Shown: positions 1 through 11,395, numbered from the stretch's first letter. The stretch: 64,000 nt of DNA from Arachnopeziza araneosa (GCA_003988855.1 QYAI01000006.1:124001-188000); one strand, 5' to 3'. Numbers and translations are program-made. The notes: a model not told the origin generated them from the sequence alone.

Positions 1-352
1 CTGATTTAATGCTTATTCATGCTCCATGTGGTAAGGCTTACTTGTATACAAATTTTATATTTTCTCTGTAAGAGACAAGAGAGTTAGGTGCTCTCAGCAG
101 CGTATTACCATCACAAGATTAGCACTTTCAAATCCAAAGAGACAGATTAACATAGTCTTAGGCGGCGGTGCAGCTCGCAAAAGAGCTTGGAAAGCTCTCG
201 TAGAAGTGCGGGAAGAAGGTAAACTTCAGAGTTTAGGGATCAGCAATTATAGGCTCAAGCATATAGAGGAGATGGAGATTTGGACACCGGCGAGTACTCA
301 CCGTGCTTTTGGGACCCTACCAGATCCAATCTTAAGGAATGAAGTGTATTGA
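1..352 (+). pseudogene. 3' part of an aldo/keto reductase gene, probably truncated
   Basis: The left edge cuts into an aldo/keto reductase (AKR)-like gene. Bases 3-30 read DLMLIHAPC, the AKR segment carrying the catalytic His of the tetrad. GTAAGG at 31 and TTAG ending at 161 bound a 131-nt intron; the same frame resumes at 162 with GGGAARKRAWKALVEV and later KLQSLGISNYRLKHIEEM, a classic AKR stretch. After that the similarity stops and the frame ends at TGA 350-352. Family members normally run on for about 100 more residues, including the NADP-binding loop, so the C-terminal third is missing. It could be a decayed gene or a gene whose further exon I cannot recognise. The upstream part lies outside the window. 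Confidence 0.6.
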
Positions 353-1091
353 TCTCTTGAAGTCTTTAAACGGATGAGGAGCCTTAAGAGAGAAGATGTT
401 TGCACTAGAATTTGATTTACAACTCTCTCTTAATCTCTGAATGGCAGTTGAACCTGCAAGCTTTTGAGGCAAAAAGACTTTTCCAAACAGACTTCAGAGG
501 TCAGAGCGGGAGTAGAATAAATGCTTGTTAGGAAGGAAGAATGACTTGTCTATTTTCGCTCAGACTTCTCATGCCTTGTGATGTATAGGTCAAGTCCTCC
601 CTAGTAACTACCATGGACTCACAAATCTCCTCACTTTGAAAACAACATAAAGACAATGTAATTTGACTACACAGAGCTCTTACAAAAACGCCCCAAAAAT
701 TGATGTTCAAAGTTTCTCAAAATTGTTTAGCAACAACTATTTACAATTCAAGATTACAACCTACAACCCCACAATCATATGGATTCAAGCTATGATTCAC
801 AAAGCTATCCGAATAGGGCTGACGAGGGGAGGCAGAGAACGCCCGTGTAAATGCAGCCCCAAATGCCCACTTCCCTCCCAATGCATGTAAGCTAGGCTGA
901 AAATGCGTGGAAGAAGTTGATATAGTCCTAAAGCAAAATGAATTCAACGCAATGGTTCATAAAAACAGACCAGGACGCCAGACGAAGTATCTCCCTTTTC
1001 TCCGTTTCATACATTAAGTTCATGTGGGCATCAACGATGGTAGATTGAGTCGCTGGCAGTATAGGCTCGGACAGACGCCGAGGGTGTCACA
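353..1091. other. Intergenic, no gene seen
   Basis: About 740 bases between the truncated reductase and the end of DBF4. Only short frames without recognisable motifs are present. It presumably holds decayed reductase sequence and the DBF4 3' untranslated region. Confidence 0.5.
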
Positions 1092-3297
1092 TTAATAGTC
1101 ATCTTCCTCCTCATATTCGCGTCTCGGCCTTCGAAGCTGATCTAACAGCGCATCAAGTTCCTTCCAGTTTTCAAGTTTCTCGGCAAAACGTCGGTGCTTG
1201 CGAGACAGGATATGCTATAATGAGTTAGCTTGGTTTTATGATATGAGAGAAATTTATATACCTCGTCGAAGTCTTCAAATTTGTCCTGACAATTTTCACA
1301 GTACCCGGGCTTCGCATCACGCTTGTCATGCTTCCTTTGCTGTACTGCTTTCGCTTTTCGTGCAGCCTCAATCTTTCTGACATTTTCTTCAGCCTCTGAT
1401 GGATCTATGTCTTCCTCGATCTGAGCAAGTTTATCTTGCCCTCGTTTTTTGCTTACTCGGGCTACAGTACTCTCTTCTCTAGCTGCAGCCGTGATATCCG
1501 TCATGCGATGCGAGCTGGCAAGGCCATAAGACCCAGGGCCACCACTATTCTTTTCCAAAACCTTTCTTTGAAGACCATGAACCTCTTTGCTTGTTCCAGC
1601 CTTGAGACCCGGCTGGGCTGCCGTAGAAGAAATCATGGTGGAGCGAATCGCGGATGTTATATTGGATTGCTGAACACCTGATGCTACTGGCTCACCGGCA
1701 AAAAGACGACCTGCTCCAGCTCCAGCACGACTAACAAACGCGTTCTGGCTCCTTTGAGATGATGGCTCACGCTCCATCCGCGGCAGAATCGCAGACTTTG
1801 ATTGTAAAAATGGGTTGCTTTGTTTTGTTGAGACAGTAGCCCTTCGATTGTTTCCGTCATCCATCTCCATCATAACTCGTTTGCCAGTTACTACTTTCGG
1901 TGGTTGCATTTTGTTAGGTTCGACACTTCCTGCTCGTGATCGAGTAGCTAAAGCCTTCTCCTTCTCCTGCTGCTTTTGCATTCGAAGCAGCTCTCTTTCT
2001 TTCTCTACTTTGCTATTGTCGATCTCTTCCACAAACGGGCATTTACCACCGGAAACGCTGCGAAACTGTGGCCAGTCTCCATCCTCTTTATGGGCGACTT
2101 TTGGGTACTCACGAACCATAATAGGTTTCTGCCTCTCATCAATGTCATGAATATAAATGAAAGGTCCTTTAAACAGGTTTAATTCCTTTGTGACGACTGT
2201 TGGATCACGATCAGATGGGCCATTGATTCGTTCATCTCTGAGCAACTGGGACAAATCCGCCGCGCGTCCGCGAGTTGACAAAGAGCCCTGTACCGAGTTA
2301 CTTCGTGTGTTGTGACCATGAAGAGCTTGTGTATTGGGATCAATATCAAACATAGCTTCCATCATTCTTTGTAACTTTTCGAGAGCCCATATTTTCATGC
2401 CCAGCTCTCGGGCTCGATATAAAACATCAGCACTACGGCCGGGATTTCTCTTTGCTTCCAAATCATTGCTGAGAGTCGGCGCCCTTTTCCCAATTGGTGC
2501 CTCAAATGTGAACTTGGCCTTCGCGATTATGTCAGAGTTGCAATTTGCAGATTCTGATGATCGGTCTAACAGCAAGGGATTGATAGTTTGAGGTTGACTG
2601 TTCTGTAACTGAGAGTCATTTGACGTAGTGTTGAATGATGCCTCTGTTGGGATCGTGTGTTGCTCGGCGGGAATGTTTCGAGTTGTTACAACATGCGTGA
2701 CGGCTTTGGAAAAGAATTTCTCATCTCGCTGAAGCGAGTTGTTAGTAATAATTACAATAAGCAAATACTGGGTTTGAAAATGCTTACAGCTCCAAGAGAA
2801 TTCACTTGCTTGGTGTACTTTATACGAACATCCTCGGGTACACTCTCGAAGTAGAACACGAAACTCGGGAACAGCTTGCGGTGGTGTTTCTGCCATCTCA
2901 ACCTTTCCAAGCTTCCTTCGATAGTCCTATCGGCCTTTGTGACCACTTGCTGAGGCCTCTCCCGTACCGTAACAGCCCTGCGTTCGAAGGAGGATTGTGT
3001 GGAGTTTTGTGACTTTCGAGTAAACAATTTGCTCTCGTTAGAGGATTGATGCAATTGCTGCCTTGGTGGAGTCTTTAAACTTTGATGAACTTCAAGCATC
3101 TGCTTCTTAGCAGGAGGTGGCTGCTGGCCATATGCATCTTCGCGTTGGATTGTAGCATAGGACCGTTTCTGCTTTGATGCAGCTCCTCTGTATGGGGAAT
3201 TGACAGCATTTGAATTATTAGATAGAGGTACTCGTCTTCCGGATGTCGACATGCTGGATAGGTCGTGAGGCAGTGGTGATAGAGATATTGCTGCCAT
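1092..3297 (-). CDS. DBF4: DBF4/Dfp1-type regulatory subunit of Cdc7 kinase
   Basis: Activating subunit of the S-phase kinase Cdc7/Hsk1 (DDK), which fires replication origins in the nucleus. Exons (minus strand): 3297-2788, 2728-1262, 1214-1092; 699 aa. The two introns are 59 and 47 nt (GTAAGC...CTTCAG and GTATAT...TTATAG). Motif N (BRCT-like) spans the first junction: SLERLRWQKHHRKLFPSF then KFFSKAVTHVVTTR. Motif M, the Cdc7-binding proline-rich segment, is seen as FKGPFIYIHDID ... CPFVEE. The second junction rebuilds the DBF zinc finger exactly: PGYCENCQDKFEDFDE joined to HILSRKHRRFA (two Cys, two His). Start is the first ATG of the exon-1 frame. The region between M and the finger is low-complexity and probably disordered. 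Divergent from the ICP55 gene. Assignment is firm. Confidence 0.93.
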
Positions 3298-3729
3298 ATG
3301 AAACTATATTAATGCTCTGGGTAGCCAGAGAACTAGTAAAGGGAGTGGGGTGCACGCGACTCGACACGTCCGGAAGAGCTTAGACAGAGTCTATAAAAGC
3401 ATTGGGAAAGATGACTGATGCTCTGAATGACGGGACCTGACAGTCGCGAAGGCACAAGTCAAGGAGTGTGATTGGGAATACCTAATGTTGGTGGTTCCGT
3501 GTGAGCTTTGAGCTTGTTTTCGGAGGAGTCTCAAAAACAACAGAAGCTTGGGACCCACTTTGACGGGACGCGCCTTCCACTCAGCAACCAGCAACAGCAA
3601 CGGTGAAAGTTATGCAGGGAAAGCATTAGCTTTGTGCAGGGTTTCCACGAGTTATCCTTTCGATGACGATTCTACACCATGAAATATTTAACGTGCCGAC
3701 AGTCTTTCTAGACCAATGCCAATTACATT
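3298..3729. promoter_or_regulatory. Divergent promoter region DBF4 / ICP55
   Basis: 432 bases between two divergent starts, so it should hold both promoters. ACGCGA at 3354-3359 and ACGCGC at 3568-3573 resemble the core of MluI cell-cycle boxes, which would suit DBF4, but both differ from the ACGCGT consensus. No TATA box is convincing. Confidence 0.35.
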
Positions 3730-5310
3730 ATGAAGCCAAGGCTATCGAGTCTTCGACACCTTTCAAAATCAATATCTGGAACACGATGTAGATCTTCTGC
3801 AGGATGGACTGCAGCTAGTAGTTGCACTACAGGTCCATCAGGGAGAACTTATGCTTCCATATCTGCAGCAGAGCTACAGTTCGGGCAACCTCTCTATGAA
3901 ACCCATCCTCATCTGCTTAGACCTGGAGAAGGTGTGATCGTCATTTCTGCAGTAAAATTTCGCTGACAGAAATCTCTAGTAACTCGGGGAATAACTGCTC
4001 AGGAGTATGCAAACCGACGAGCAAAACTCGCTGCGAGTCTACCAGACAACGGCGTTGCGATATTGGCTTCATCCGACACAAAATACCGCTCTGGATCCGT
4101 TTTCTACGAATTTCACCAAGAACCCAACTTCTTTTACTTGACTGGATTCAATGAGCCTGACGCTGTTGCAGTAATACAGAAAGTTGGATCGTTCACAGAT
4201 TACACATTTCATCTGTTTCTTCGGCCTAAAGATGCTAAATCGGAGATGTGGGATGGTGCAAGATCTGGAGAACAAGCAGCACTCGATGTTTTTAATGCAG
4301 ATGAGGTCCTTCTTCTAATTAAAATCCTTGAGTAAGTGCTGATTCTGTTTTAGTCAGGAGATATCAATAACTTGCATAAATTATTTCCTCCACTGATTTC
4401 AGGAGCAAGTGTAGTCTACACGGATATAGCGAAATCATCTGGATTCAGTCTATTCTTCAAAAACCAAGTTGCAACTCTTAATGAGTTTCAGAAGATGGTT
4501 AAAGATGCTAAAGTTCAAGCGCTTCGACCGCTAATGAATGACATCCGGATTATCAAAAGTGAAGCAGAGATAGCAAATATGCGAAAAACTGGAATGATAT
4601 CAGGACGTGCGTTTTCTAATGCCATGCGTCGACATTGGACTAAGGAAAAAGACCTTGGTGCATTTTTGGATTATGATTTCAAAATGGGAGGTTGTGACAC
4701 AACAGCTTATGTCCCTGTTGTTGCAGGAGGGAAACATGCCCTTAGTATTCATTATGTCCGGAACGACGATGTCTTGCAAGAAGGCGAAATGGTCTTGGTA
4801 GACGCTGGTGGCGAGTACGGAGGATATATCGCGGACATCACCAGGACGTGGCCCATCAGTGGTAAATTTTCGGCTTCCCAAAGAGACCTTTATGAAGCCA
4901 TACTCCGAGTTCAACAAAGCAGCGTTTCACTGTGCAGAGAGAGCGCAAACATGACTTTAGATACGATTCACCAAATTACAGAGAATGGGCTCAAAGATGC
5001 CCTCAAATCTCTTGGATTTGATACGAGTGGTGATGCCATGGATATACTATTCCCTCATCATGTTGGACATTACATTGGATTAGATGTTCATGACTGTCCC
5101 GGATATCCTAGATCAGTACCACTCAAAACTGGCCACTGTGTTACTGTGGAACCTGGAATCTATGTTCCAGACAATGAGCGTTGGCCAAAACATTTCAGAG
5201 GAATGGGCATCAGGATTGAAGACAGTATCTGCGTTCAGGATGACTCGCCCTTAGTTCTGACTACTGAAGCAGTCAAAGAAGTTGTGGATATTGAAGCATT
5301 GAGGGACTGA
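3730..5310 (+). CDS. ICP55: Mitochondrial intermediate-cleaving Xaa-Pro aminopeptidase (ICP55-like, M24B)
   Basis: Removes single N-terminal residues from imported mitochondrial proteins after the processing peptidase, creating stable N-ends. Exons 3730-3931, 3980-4305, 4354-5310; 494 aa. Introns are 48 nt each; the second uses a weak GTCCTT donor at 4306, because the better-looking GTAAGT at 4332 would leave a 22-nt intron. Residues 1-45 are rich in Arg and Ser with no acids, a mitochondrial presequence. The N-terminal domain has YEFHQEPNFFYLTGF. The pita-bread catalytic domain shows all five metal ligands: two Asp in DAGGEYGGYIADITRTWP, His in HHVGHYIGLDVHD, Glu in VEPGIYV and Glu in GIRIEDSI. 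ATG12 follows 199 bases downstream on the same strand. Paralogous PEPP-type peptidases are the only serious alternative. Confidence 0.92.
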
Positions 5311-5509
5311 AACTGTAACATAGACTGTAAGTGATAAAAATGAGCAATATACTAGATCTTCTTCTTTTCGAATAGATTCTTTCGATGAAGATTCGAGTAC
5401 CATCACATGTTTCATTCCGGGCCTTTCCTAAACCTTGCAGCTCTACAAAAGCTCAGCCTCGTCTCAACCCTACCACCAACTTTCAACAACAACTTCTGTC
5501 ACAATAATA

Positions 5510-6019
5510 ATGTCATCACCAATACCCATCAACTCCCGTCCCAGCTCAGCAACTCCTCAAGAAACAACCATAACCGATGCACCCTCCACATCACCCGACC
5601 TGCCCCTTACCCTCGCAAGCTCTATAATCCTCACGTCTCTACCCCGCGACACCTCCAGTGCTCTCTCCTCCGCCGGCGAATTCCCCAAACCCAAAGTGAC
5701 GGTACATTTTAAAGCCGTGGGCTCAGCACCTACCCTCCGGAATCAGGTTTGCAAGATTAGTTCGGTACAGAGATTTGAGGCGGTGGTGGCATACTTGAGG
5801 AGAGTGTTGAAGGTTGGCGGGAGTGACAGTGTGTTTCTGTATGTTAATTCGAGTTTTGCGCCGGCGTTGGATGAGATTGTGGGGAACTTGCACAGGGTTA
5901 GTAAAGTATTCAGAGGCGGCTTAGGAAGAAAGTGGGGATTGCTAATATGAGGATAGTGTTTTAAGGATTCGAAGGATCAGCTAATTGTCACTTATTCGAT
6001 GACACCAGCGTTTGGATGA
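5510..6019 (+). CDS. ATG12: Ubiquitin-like autophagy protein ATG12
   Basis: Ubiquitin-like modifier conjugated to ATG5; the conjugate acts as the E3-like factor for ATG8 lipidation during autophagosome formation. Exons 5510-5896 and 5957-6019; 149 aa. The intron is 60 nt (GTTAGT...GATAG); using the TAG at 5956 rather than the AG a few bases later restores NLHRCFKDSKDQL. Residues about 62-149 form the ubiquitin fold: VTVHFKAVGSAPTL, SSVQRFEAVVAYLRRVLKV, VFLYVNSSFAPALDEIVGN, and the protein ends in Phe-Gly, the conjugated C-terminal glycine, so no processing is needed. The first about 60 residues are Ser/Pro/Thr-rich and unstructured. An in-frame ATG exists at 5435, but the one at 5510 (MSSPIPIN) gives the usual short N-terminus. 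Converges on the panB gene with a 145-base gap. Confidence 0.94.
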
Positions 6020-6164
6020 AGAGTATGCTTTGTTCTACTATGCGCTATGTACCAACTCAACAGAACCTACCACCAAATGCAGAAAATACAACCACCAACG
6101 CCAATAGTGCAGGATCATACATATGGTGGGAATCCAAGACTCTTTCAGGGCATAGATTCTAGTA

Positions 6165-7233
6165 TCAATTATCTTTCGTGGTAACGACCCGCGTAAATTC
6201 TGCAAGCTCCTCTTTTGGAATAGGATAGGTGTGTTCTGGCGCTGGATAAGTTCTGGATTTCGTTTCATCTTTATATGCTTGAATGGCTTTCATACTCTCA
6301 CTCCAAACATCCCCATATTTCTTGACAAACTTTGGAATAAATCGTCCAGGCGGAAAGTTGCCAGTCATGTCGATCTGAACCAAAACTTGGCCAGAACAAC
6401 CATTTCCAGCACCAATACCGATTGTGGGAATAGAAAGTTTATTTGTGATCAAGGTTGCAACTTCGGCTGGTACAGCTTCAACAACAACCGCGAAGCAACC
6501 CGCTTCCTGAACTGCTAGAGCATCCTCGAGGACTTTCAAAGCGCTGGCAGTTGTCTTTCCTTGTACTCGAAATCCACCGAGGGAATTTTGACGTTGTGGA
6601 GTTAGTCCAATATGTCCAAGCACGGGGATACCAGCAGAGGTTATCTTTTTGATCGTAGGGGCAAACTCGCGGCCTCCTTCAAGTTTGACGCTTTGCACAC
6701 GACCTTCTTTGACGAAGCGAATGGCAGTCCCGAGGGCTTGCTCAGGGGAAACTTCGTACGAGCCCATGGGAAGATCTCCAACCTGCAGAGAAGAGTTAAT
6801 GTGAGTCGAGCAAAAGGGACGAAGCACATACAGTAAACGCAGTTTTCGCGGCCCGAGATACGGAACGGCAGTGCAACAACATTTCCTCAACCAAGACTTC
6901 GCTTGTATCCTCCATGCCCAAGGCTACCATGGCCAAACTATCACCAACAAGTACTACTTCCATGCCAGCAACGTCTGCGGCGTGCCCACTAGGGAAATCG
7001 TGGGCTGTGAGGACTGTTATGGGTTCCCCTTTCTTATACAGTGAGCGCAAGGTGTTCAAGGTCACTTTTTTCCTTGCAGGAGGATCTGCTGGTGCCATGG
7101 GCGCATATGGCGAATGAGAGCTATTCCTAATCTGCCATTGCGCCAGAAGAGGCTTTGTCGAAATGGAAATTGGTCGTAGAGACTGGGAGAGGCAGGCACA
7201 AGACCTTTTCATGGCGGGGAATGATCGCGACAT
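6165..7233 (-). CDS. panB: 3-methyl-2-oxobutanoate hydroxymethyltransferase (ketopantoate synthase)
   Basis: First committed step of pantothenate and CoA synthesis: adds a hydroxymethyl group from methylene-tetrahydrofolate to 2-oxoisovalerate. Exons (minus): 7233-6832, 6782-6165; 339 aa; intron 49 nt (GTATGT...CTGCAG), joining KTAFT to VGDLPMGSYE. TIM-barrel family features: ITVLTAHDFPSGHAAD near residue 75, VLVGDSLAMVALGM with the metal-binding Asp, KLEGG, and VPVLGHIGLTPQ-like GIPVLGHIGLTPQ. The first about 45 residues are basic and Ser-rich, compatible with a mitochondrial presequence as in other fungi. Its substrate 2-oxoisovalerate is also a substrate of the branched-chain dehydrogenase encoded at 50 kb, but the two genes are far apart. 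Confidence 0.94.
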
Positions 7234-8092
7234 GGCGGAAATTTGACGTTTTCTCTGGATCTTTGATGACTTGGATGGTTATGAGATAGATTAGTCTGAC
7301 AAGAAATGGGAGCAGAGGCAGCCATTGTTCCGCAGTTTTGTCAACTCGTGATGAGAAACACTGCGTTAGAATCAGAATGCCTTCAGCGGATGAGGTCGGT
7401 AAGAGAAGAAAGCGATCTTGCCTCGGATCATCCTCGGAGCAGGCTAAACCATTTTAGGGCAATACGCTCCAGCAACACGAGACTGGACTTCTTCGTCTAG
7501 CGTCATAAGATGATCTGGCGAAATCAGTTCATATGTACTTGGTCATGAGTATTCAGGAAGAAATGGAAGCTGTATATATGCAGCGCTGTTCACGGAACTT
7601 TCCATTTCTATGTGATGCAAAGTACCTACATCAAACCCCTTGCGCCATATCCGAGAAAGCGGGACAGCGCACCTGACCCAGACGTAGAGGTAATACAGTT
7701 CCTAATGAGCTGTACTTAAGCTTGCTTTCAAGGTTTCGTGATTCGACCAGAAAAATATACAAAGTACTTCTTCCCCTCTTAACGACGCATCCTTCTTTGC
7801 CAGCTCAGACCTTGGAATCACGACAGAGCCAACTCATTCATAAAGAAAGTGAAGTTACTTAAGCCCCCGATAAAGACCCTCCGATAAGCCATCTCCCGCC
7901 GCTCCGTCATTCTTTCAAACTATCATCGACTCGACCTACAAGCCGAAATTTCTTCCACCTCGATCACAGCAAGCAAAGCCGATAGAGATACCGAGTCGAT
8001 CAAGTTCATCCACCGCCAACTCTTGTACCTAGCGACTTCAAACCCTACACCTAGACCCTAACTGAGCACGTCGAACCCAGACCGAAAAAGCC
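7234..8092. promoter_or_regulatory. Divergent intergenic region panB / UBC8
   Basis: 859 bases between two divergent genes, presumably holding both promoters and 5' leaders. The 200 bases before UBC8 are C/T/A-rich on the + strand, as usual for fungal leaders. One open frame (7306-7500) has no recognisable features. Confidence 0.4.
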
Positions 8093-9079
8093 ATGAGTTC
8101 CCCAAGGCGCCGCATCGAGACCGATGTGAGTTGTGATTCTGTTGAAGGGTTATATAAGTCACATACTAACCAGATTCTCAACTCTAGGTCATGAAGTAAG
8201 TCAGGTAGTCGAGAATCTGGAGAAAGCACATTTTGCTAACTATTCTTTAGGATGTATGCAGTACTCAACAGCAAACACATTCCAGGGCTAGGCATATGCT
8301 GACCCTTTTTTAGGTTGATGAGCGACTACGAAGTGACGCTAGTGAACGACAATAGTAGGTGTATTTAAGAACCCAGGGCCTCCAAAATGCTAACTAAAGA
8401 CTCTAGTGTATGTCTTTCAATCCCCCGCATATAAGACAGTTATTTATACGAGAACAGGCAGGAGTTCTATGTCCGATTCAAGGGGCCAGAAGAGAGTAAG
8501 GGTGTCTCGCAGATATTCATAATAATGGGGGGCTGACAGAAGCACAGCGCCATTTCAAGGAGGTCTTTGGAAAGTCCATGTCGAGCTTCCTGACCAGTAC
8601 CCATACAAATCCCCGAGTATCGGCTTCGTAAATCGCATTTTCCATCCAAATATCGATGAGTTGTACGTTGTTTGTCAGCAGTAGGAAGCTCTGCTGATGC
8701 GAAGATAGGTCCGGTTCCGTCTGCCTTGATGTGATCAACCAGACATGGTCCCCCATGTTTGATATGATTAATATCTTCGAGGTCTTCCTACCACAGCTTC
8801 TTCGATACCCAAATCCTACGGATCCTCTCAATGGCGAGGCGGCTGCGCTCCTTATGCGCGAGCCAAAGAGCTATGAAGCAAAGGTTAAAGGTTTGCTTAG
8901 GATACCCTTCACCTTTGCTACACTCACTGATACACCTAGATTATGTTACTAAATATGCAAGTAAAGAGGCTGCCGATGAGGCTGGTGCAGAAACTGACGA
9001 TGATGATGACATGTCCTCAGTTGGGTCTTTTGGAGATGAAGAAGATGAGGAACCAGCAGGGCAAATGGAAGAGGTCTAA
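8093..9079 (+). CDS. UBC8: Ubiquitin-conjugating enzyme E2, UBC8/UBE2H type, with micro-exons
   Basis: E2 enzyme; in yeast it works with the GID ligase that degrades gluconeogenic enzymes. Proposed exons: 8093-8125, 8188-8195 (8 nt), 8251-8253 (3 nt), 8314-8354, 8407 (1 nt), 8458-8495, 8548-8662, 8709-8890, 8940-9079; total 561 nt, 186 aa. The introns are 46-62 nt with proper donors and acceptors; most have a visible CTAAC or CTGAC branch site. The protein matches the family without gaps: MSSPRRRIETDVMKM, LVNDNMQEFYVRF, HPN at about 74-76, catalytic Cys85 in SGSVCLDVI, INQTWSPMFD, then an acidic tail (DDDDDMSS...). Without the 3-nt exon one residue is lost; without the 1-nt exon the frame breaks unless a different donor at 8359 is used. 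The identity is firm, the two tiny exons need RNA. Confidence 0.9.
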
Positions 9080-9982
9080 GGAAGTGAGCACCACAAGAGG
9101 TGAATCGAAACAACTGTGAAGCGAAGGAAATTTCCTAGCTTATGCATACGGTAAACGGTGTTTATAAGGACTGTGGATATGGCATTGGAATGGATAGGAC
9201 CTCTTTTTCTTCTTCATGGAGTATCAGGGTTGGCAAGCTGGTAGCTACGGTGTTACGTTCGCATTTTTCTCGGAGAGTTTACGCAGTGGTTCTTTTTTAT
9301 TTAGCGGTTGGTGGTATGCATTAGATAGGAACAGAGCTTGCTTGAAGCTAAATCTCCCCTTTTTGAGTATCTAAAATCTGCATTCTTAGAAGATAAGAAT
9401 ATCATATCAGCTTCATTATTCTTTTATTAACCCTAATCATATTAAGCTTAAGGCTCCTAGTAAAATATTGAAATCATGCAGTTACTAGGCTTTTAAATTG
9501 CTACGGGTTTTAGACTTAGACTCTTAAAAGTGTAAGGCCAGGGCTAGCACTCTTGAAGTGAGAGACTAAACGAGCACCAGATAGTTCTACTTATATCAAG
9601 CAAATCATTCTGAGTAAATTCAAATATCATTTTTACGTCATGTGCCATTTCAAGCAGAGACATGCAGTAACTCACTGTCAACTAGCTTAGACGGGCGGTT
9701 TGTTTCCATTTTTATTACAAGAACATACTGTATTTAAGAAATGGTAATTGGCCACTCAAGGTATGCTGATATGTTAACATAGATGTGAAAAGAATATACT
9801 AAGTGAATTCGTGGAGGCTTGTATGAGGTACTTTCCGTCGCTGACCTCACACCCTGGTTTGAGATATGAGATGAAAACAAAAATTACTAATTTTTTGTAG
9901 CACTTAGGAATGATGACACGCAAAATTTCATAACCAAGTCGGCAATGATTTTGTCAAATACGTTATTCGTACTACTATAGCC
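9080..9982. other. Intergenic, AT-rich, no gene seen
   Basis: About 900 bases between the convergent ends of UBC8 and the MFSD5-like gene. From about 9360 on it is AT-rich with no long frame and no repeat that I can see. Confidence 0.5.
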
Positions 9983-11395
9983 CTATTCTCCAACTACATA
10001 GTGAAACATGCCCGACGTAAAGATTAACAGCCCACTACAAATCATAAACACCGAGTTCCTATATTGTGGTCCCTCTTTGATCAGCGATAAAGCAACAACG
10101 ACAAATATGTTCAGCGGTATCCTCATCATCCCATATACCCTCGCTCTAATGCCATCATCAATCAACCTTCCTTTCAGATAACCAATACTTGGCCAATACA
10201 TGCCAACACACAACTCGAACACGCAAAAGCTCCAAAATGTGATTGTCTCATCCTTTACGATGACTGGAATCAGGAGACTGCCGCTCGATGTAGCAAATAT
10301 TATAGTGAGAAGGCGGGAATGTGTAATGAGCCGGTATTTGGACACGACTAGGTTAAAGACGAGAGATCCAAGCATAACGGAACACATAAAGCAGGAGAAT
10401 ATTAGGCCGAGTGGGAGGGAGGGAGAAGCTGCCAGAGTTTGAGCGGCGACTAAGGTGGCAACCCAAAAGTAGACAAAGAGGTACATGCTCCCGTCGAAGA
10501 AAGTTGAAGCCAGTCCAAGGGTAAGGATGCGTGTGTCTGTAAAGATGGTACTAAGTGCGTTCTTGGCGGGAAGTGGAGTACTTGAAGCTGATGGTTTCAC
10601 TTCCTCATGACTGTCGCCATAGTTCTCCGTCCATGATAAGAGGATGGTCCAAAATGCTATGGTTAATAAAGTAGCACTAGCCATAAAGGGAGAGCGCTTT
10701 GAATCCGTCACTTGAACGAGCCATTCACTGAAGACTCCAGCCAAAATGGCGGCAATGCTGTTCAAAGTCGTCATGACCCCATACATACTGCTTAAGCTCA
10801 TACCGGCCTTGTCTAGTTTTTGCTTGTGGTACTCGCTGACCATCCAGCTCTCGAAGGCGGAAAACATCAAGCTAGTGCTAATACCTCCTAGAACTCGACC
10901 TAGGAATAAGATGGGCAGTTTTGGAAGAAGTGTTGAGTAACATGAGAGTGAGTAGGCGATACAGAATACTAGGCATGCGATTTTGCGACCGAATTTGTCG
11001 GCAAACTGTCCGACGAAATATCCAGATATCCCGCCTGAAAGGAAGCCGGTGGTGAAAAGTGCTGCAACTATTCTTTCTTGTAGACCAAACTGATCTTTGT
11101 ACAGACTGTAAATGTAGGGACCTAAATTGCATCAGGATATTTTCATAAGAATATCTTCAGAGTAGTAGTATTGAGCATTGGTTATACCTTGAAGCCAGTC
11201 CGCGCCCATTGTCAGCACGTAAACGGTCAGAAAGAGTCGTTGGAACCGGGTAACTTCAGCCTTTGCCAAAGGCGTGGTAGGAGGTGCATTTAAGGGTTGC
11301 TTCTCCGGCGAAGATTTCCCATTGCTATATTGTCTCCATGTGAGAAGGCCACATGCCGATGCCAGTATGATCAAAGCCGAGTGGTAGAAACCCAT
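9983..11395 (-). CDS. MFSD5-like major facilitator (molybdate-anion transporter family)
   Basis: Polytopic membrane transporter; the plant/algal/animal family MOT2/MFSD5 is linked to molybdate uptake, so that substrate is likely but only inferred here. Exons (minus): 11395-11188, 11121-9983; 448 aa; intron 66 nt (GTATAA...TTTAG) joining DWLQ to GPYIYSLYKDQFG. Start at 11395 gives MGFYHSALIILASACGLL, a first membrane helix directly at the N-terminus as in the family; an upstream in-frame ATG at 11461 is less likely. The sequence after helix 2 shows the MFS loop GQFADKFGRK, and further helices follow (SLMFSAFESWMVSEYHK, VMTTLNSIAAILAGVFSEWLV, and others), about 12 in total. A stretch of Ser/Pro/Glu near residue 195 is the central cytoplasmic loop. 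Confidence 0.85.

Noticed and set aside
4332..4353. GTAAGT donor for the second ICP55 intron
   Set aside because: It would leave a 22-nt intron, too short for splicing; the GTCCTT donor at 4306 gives 48 nt and the expected protein.
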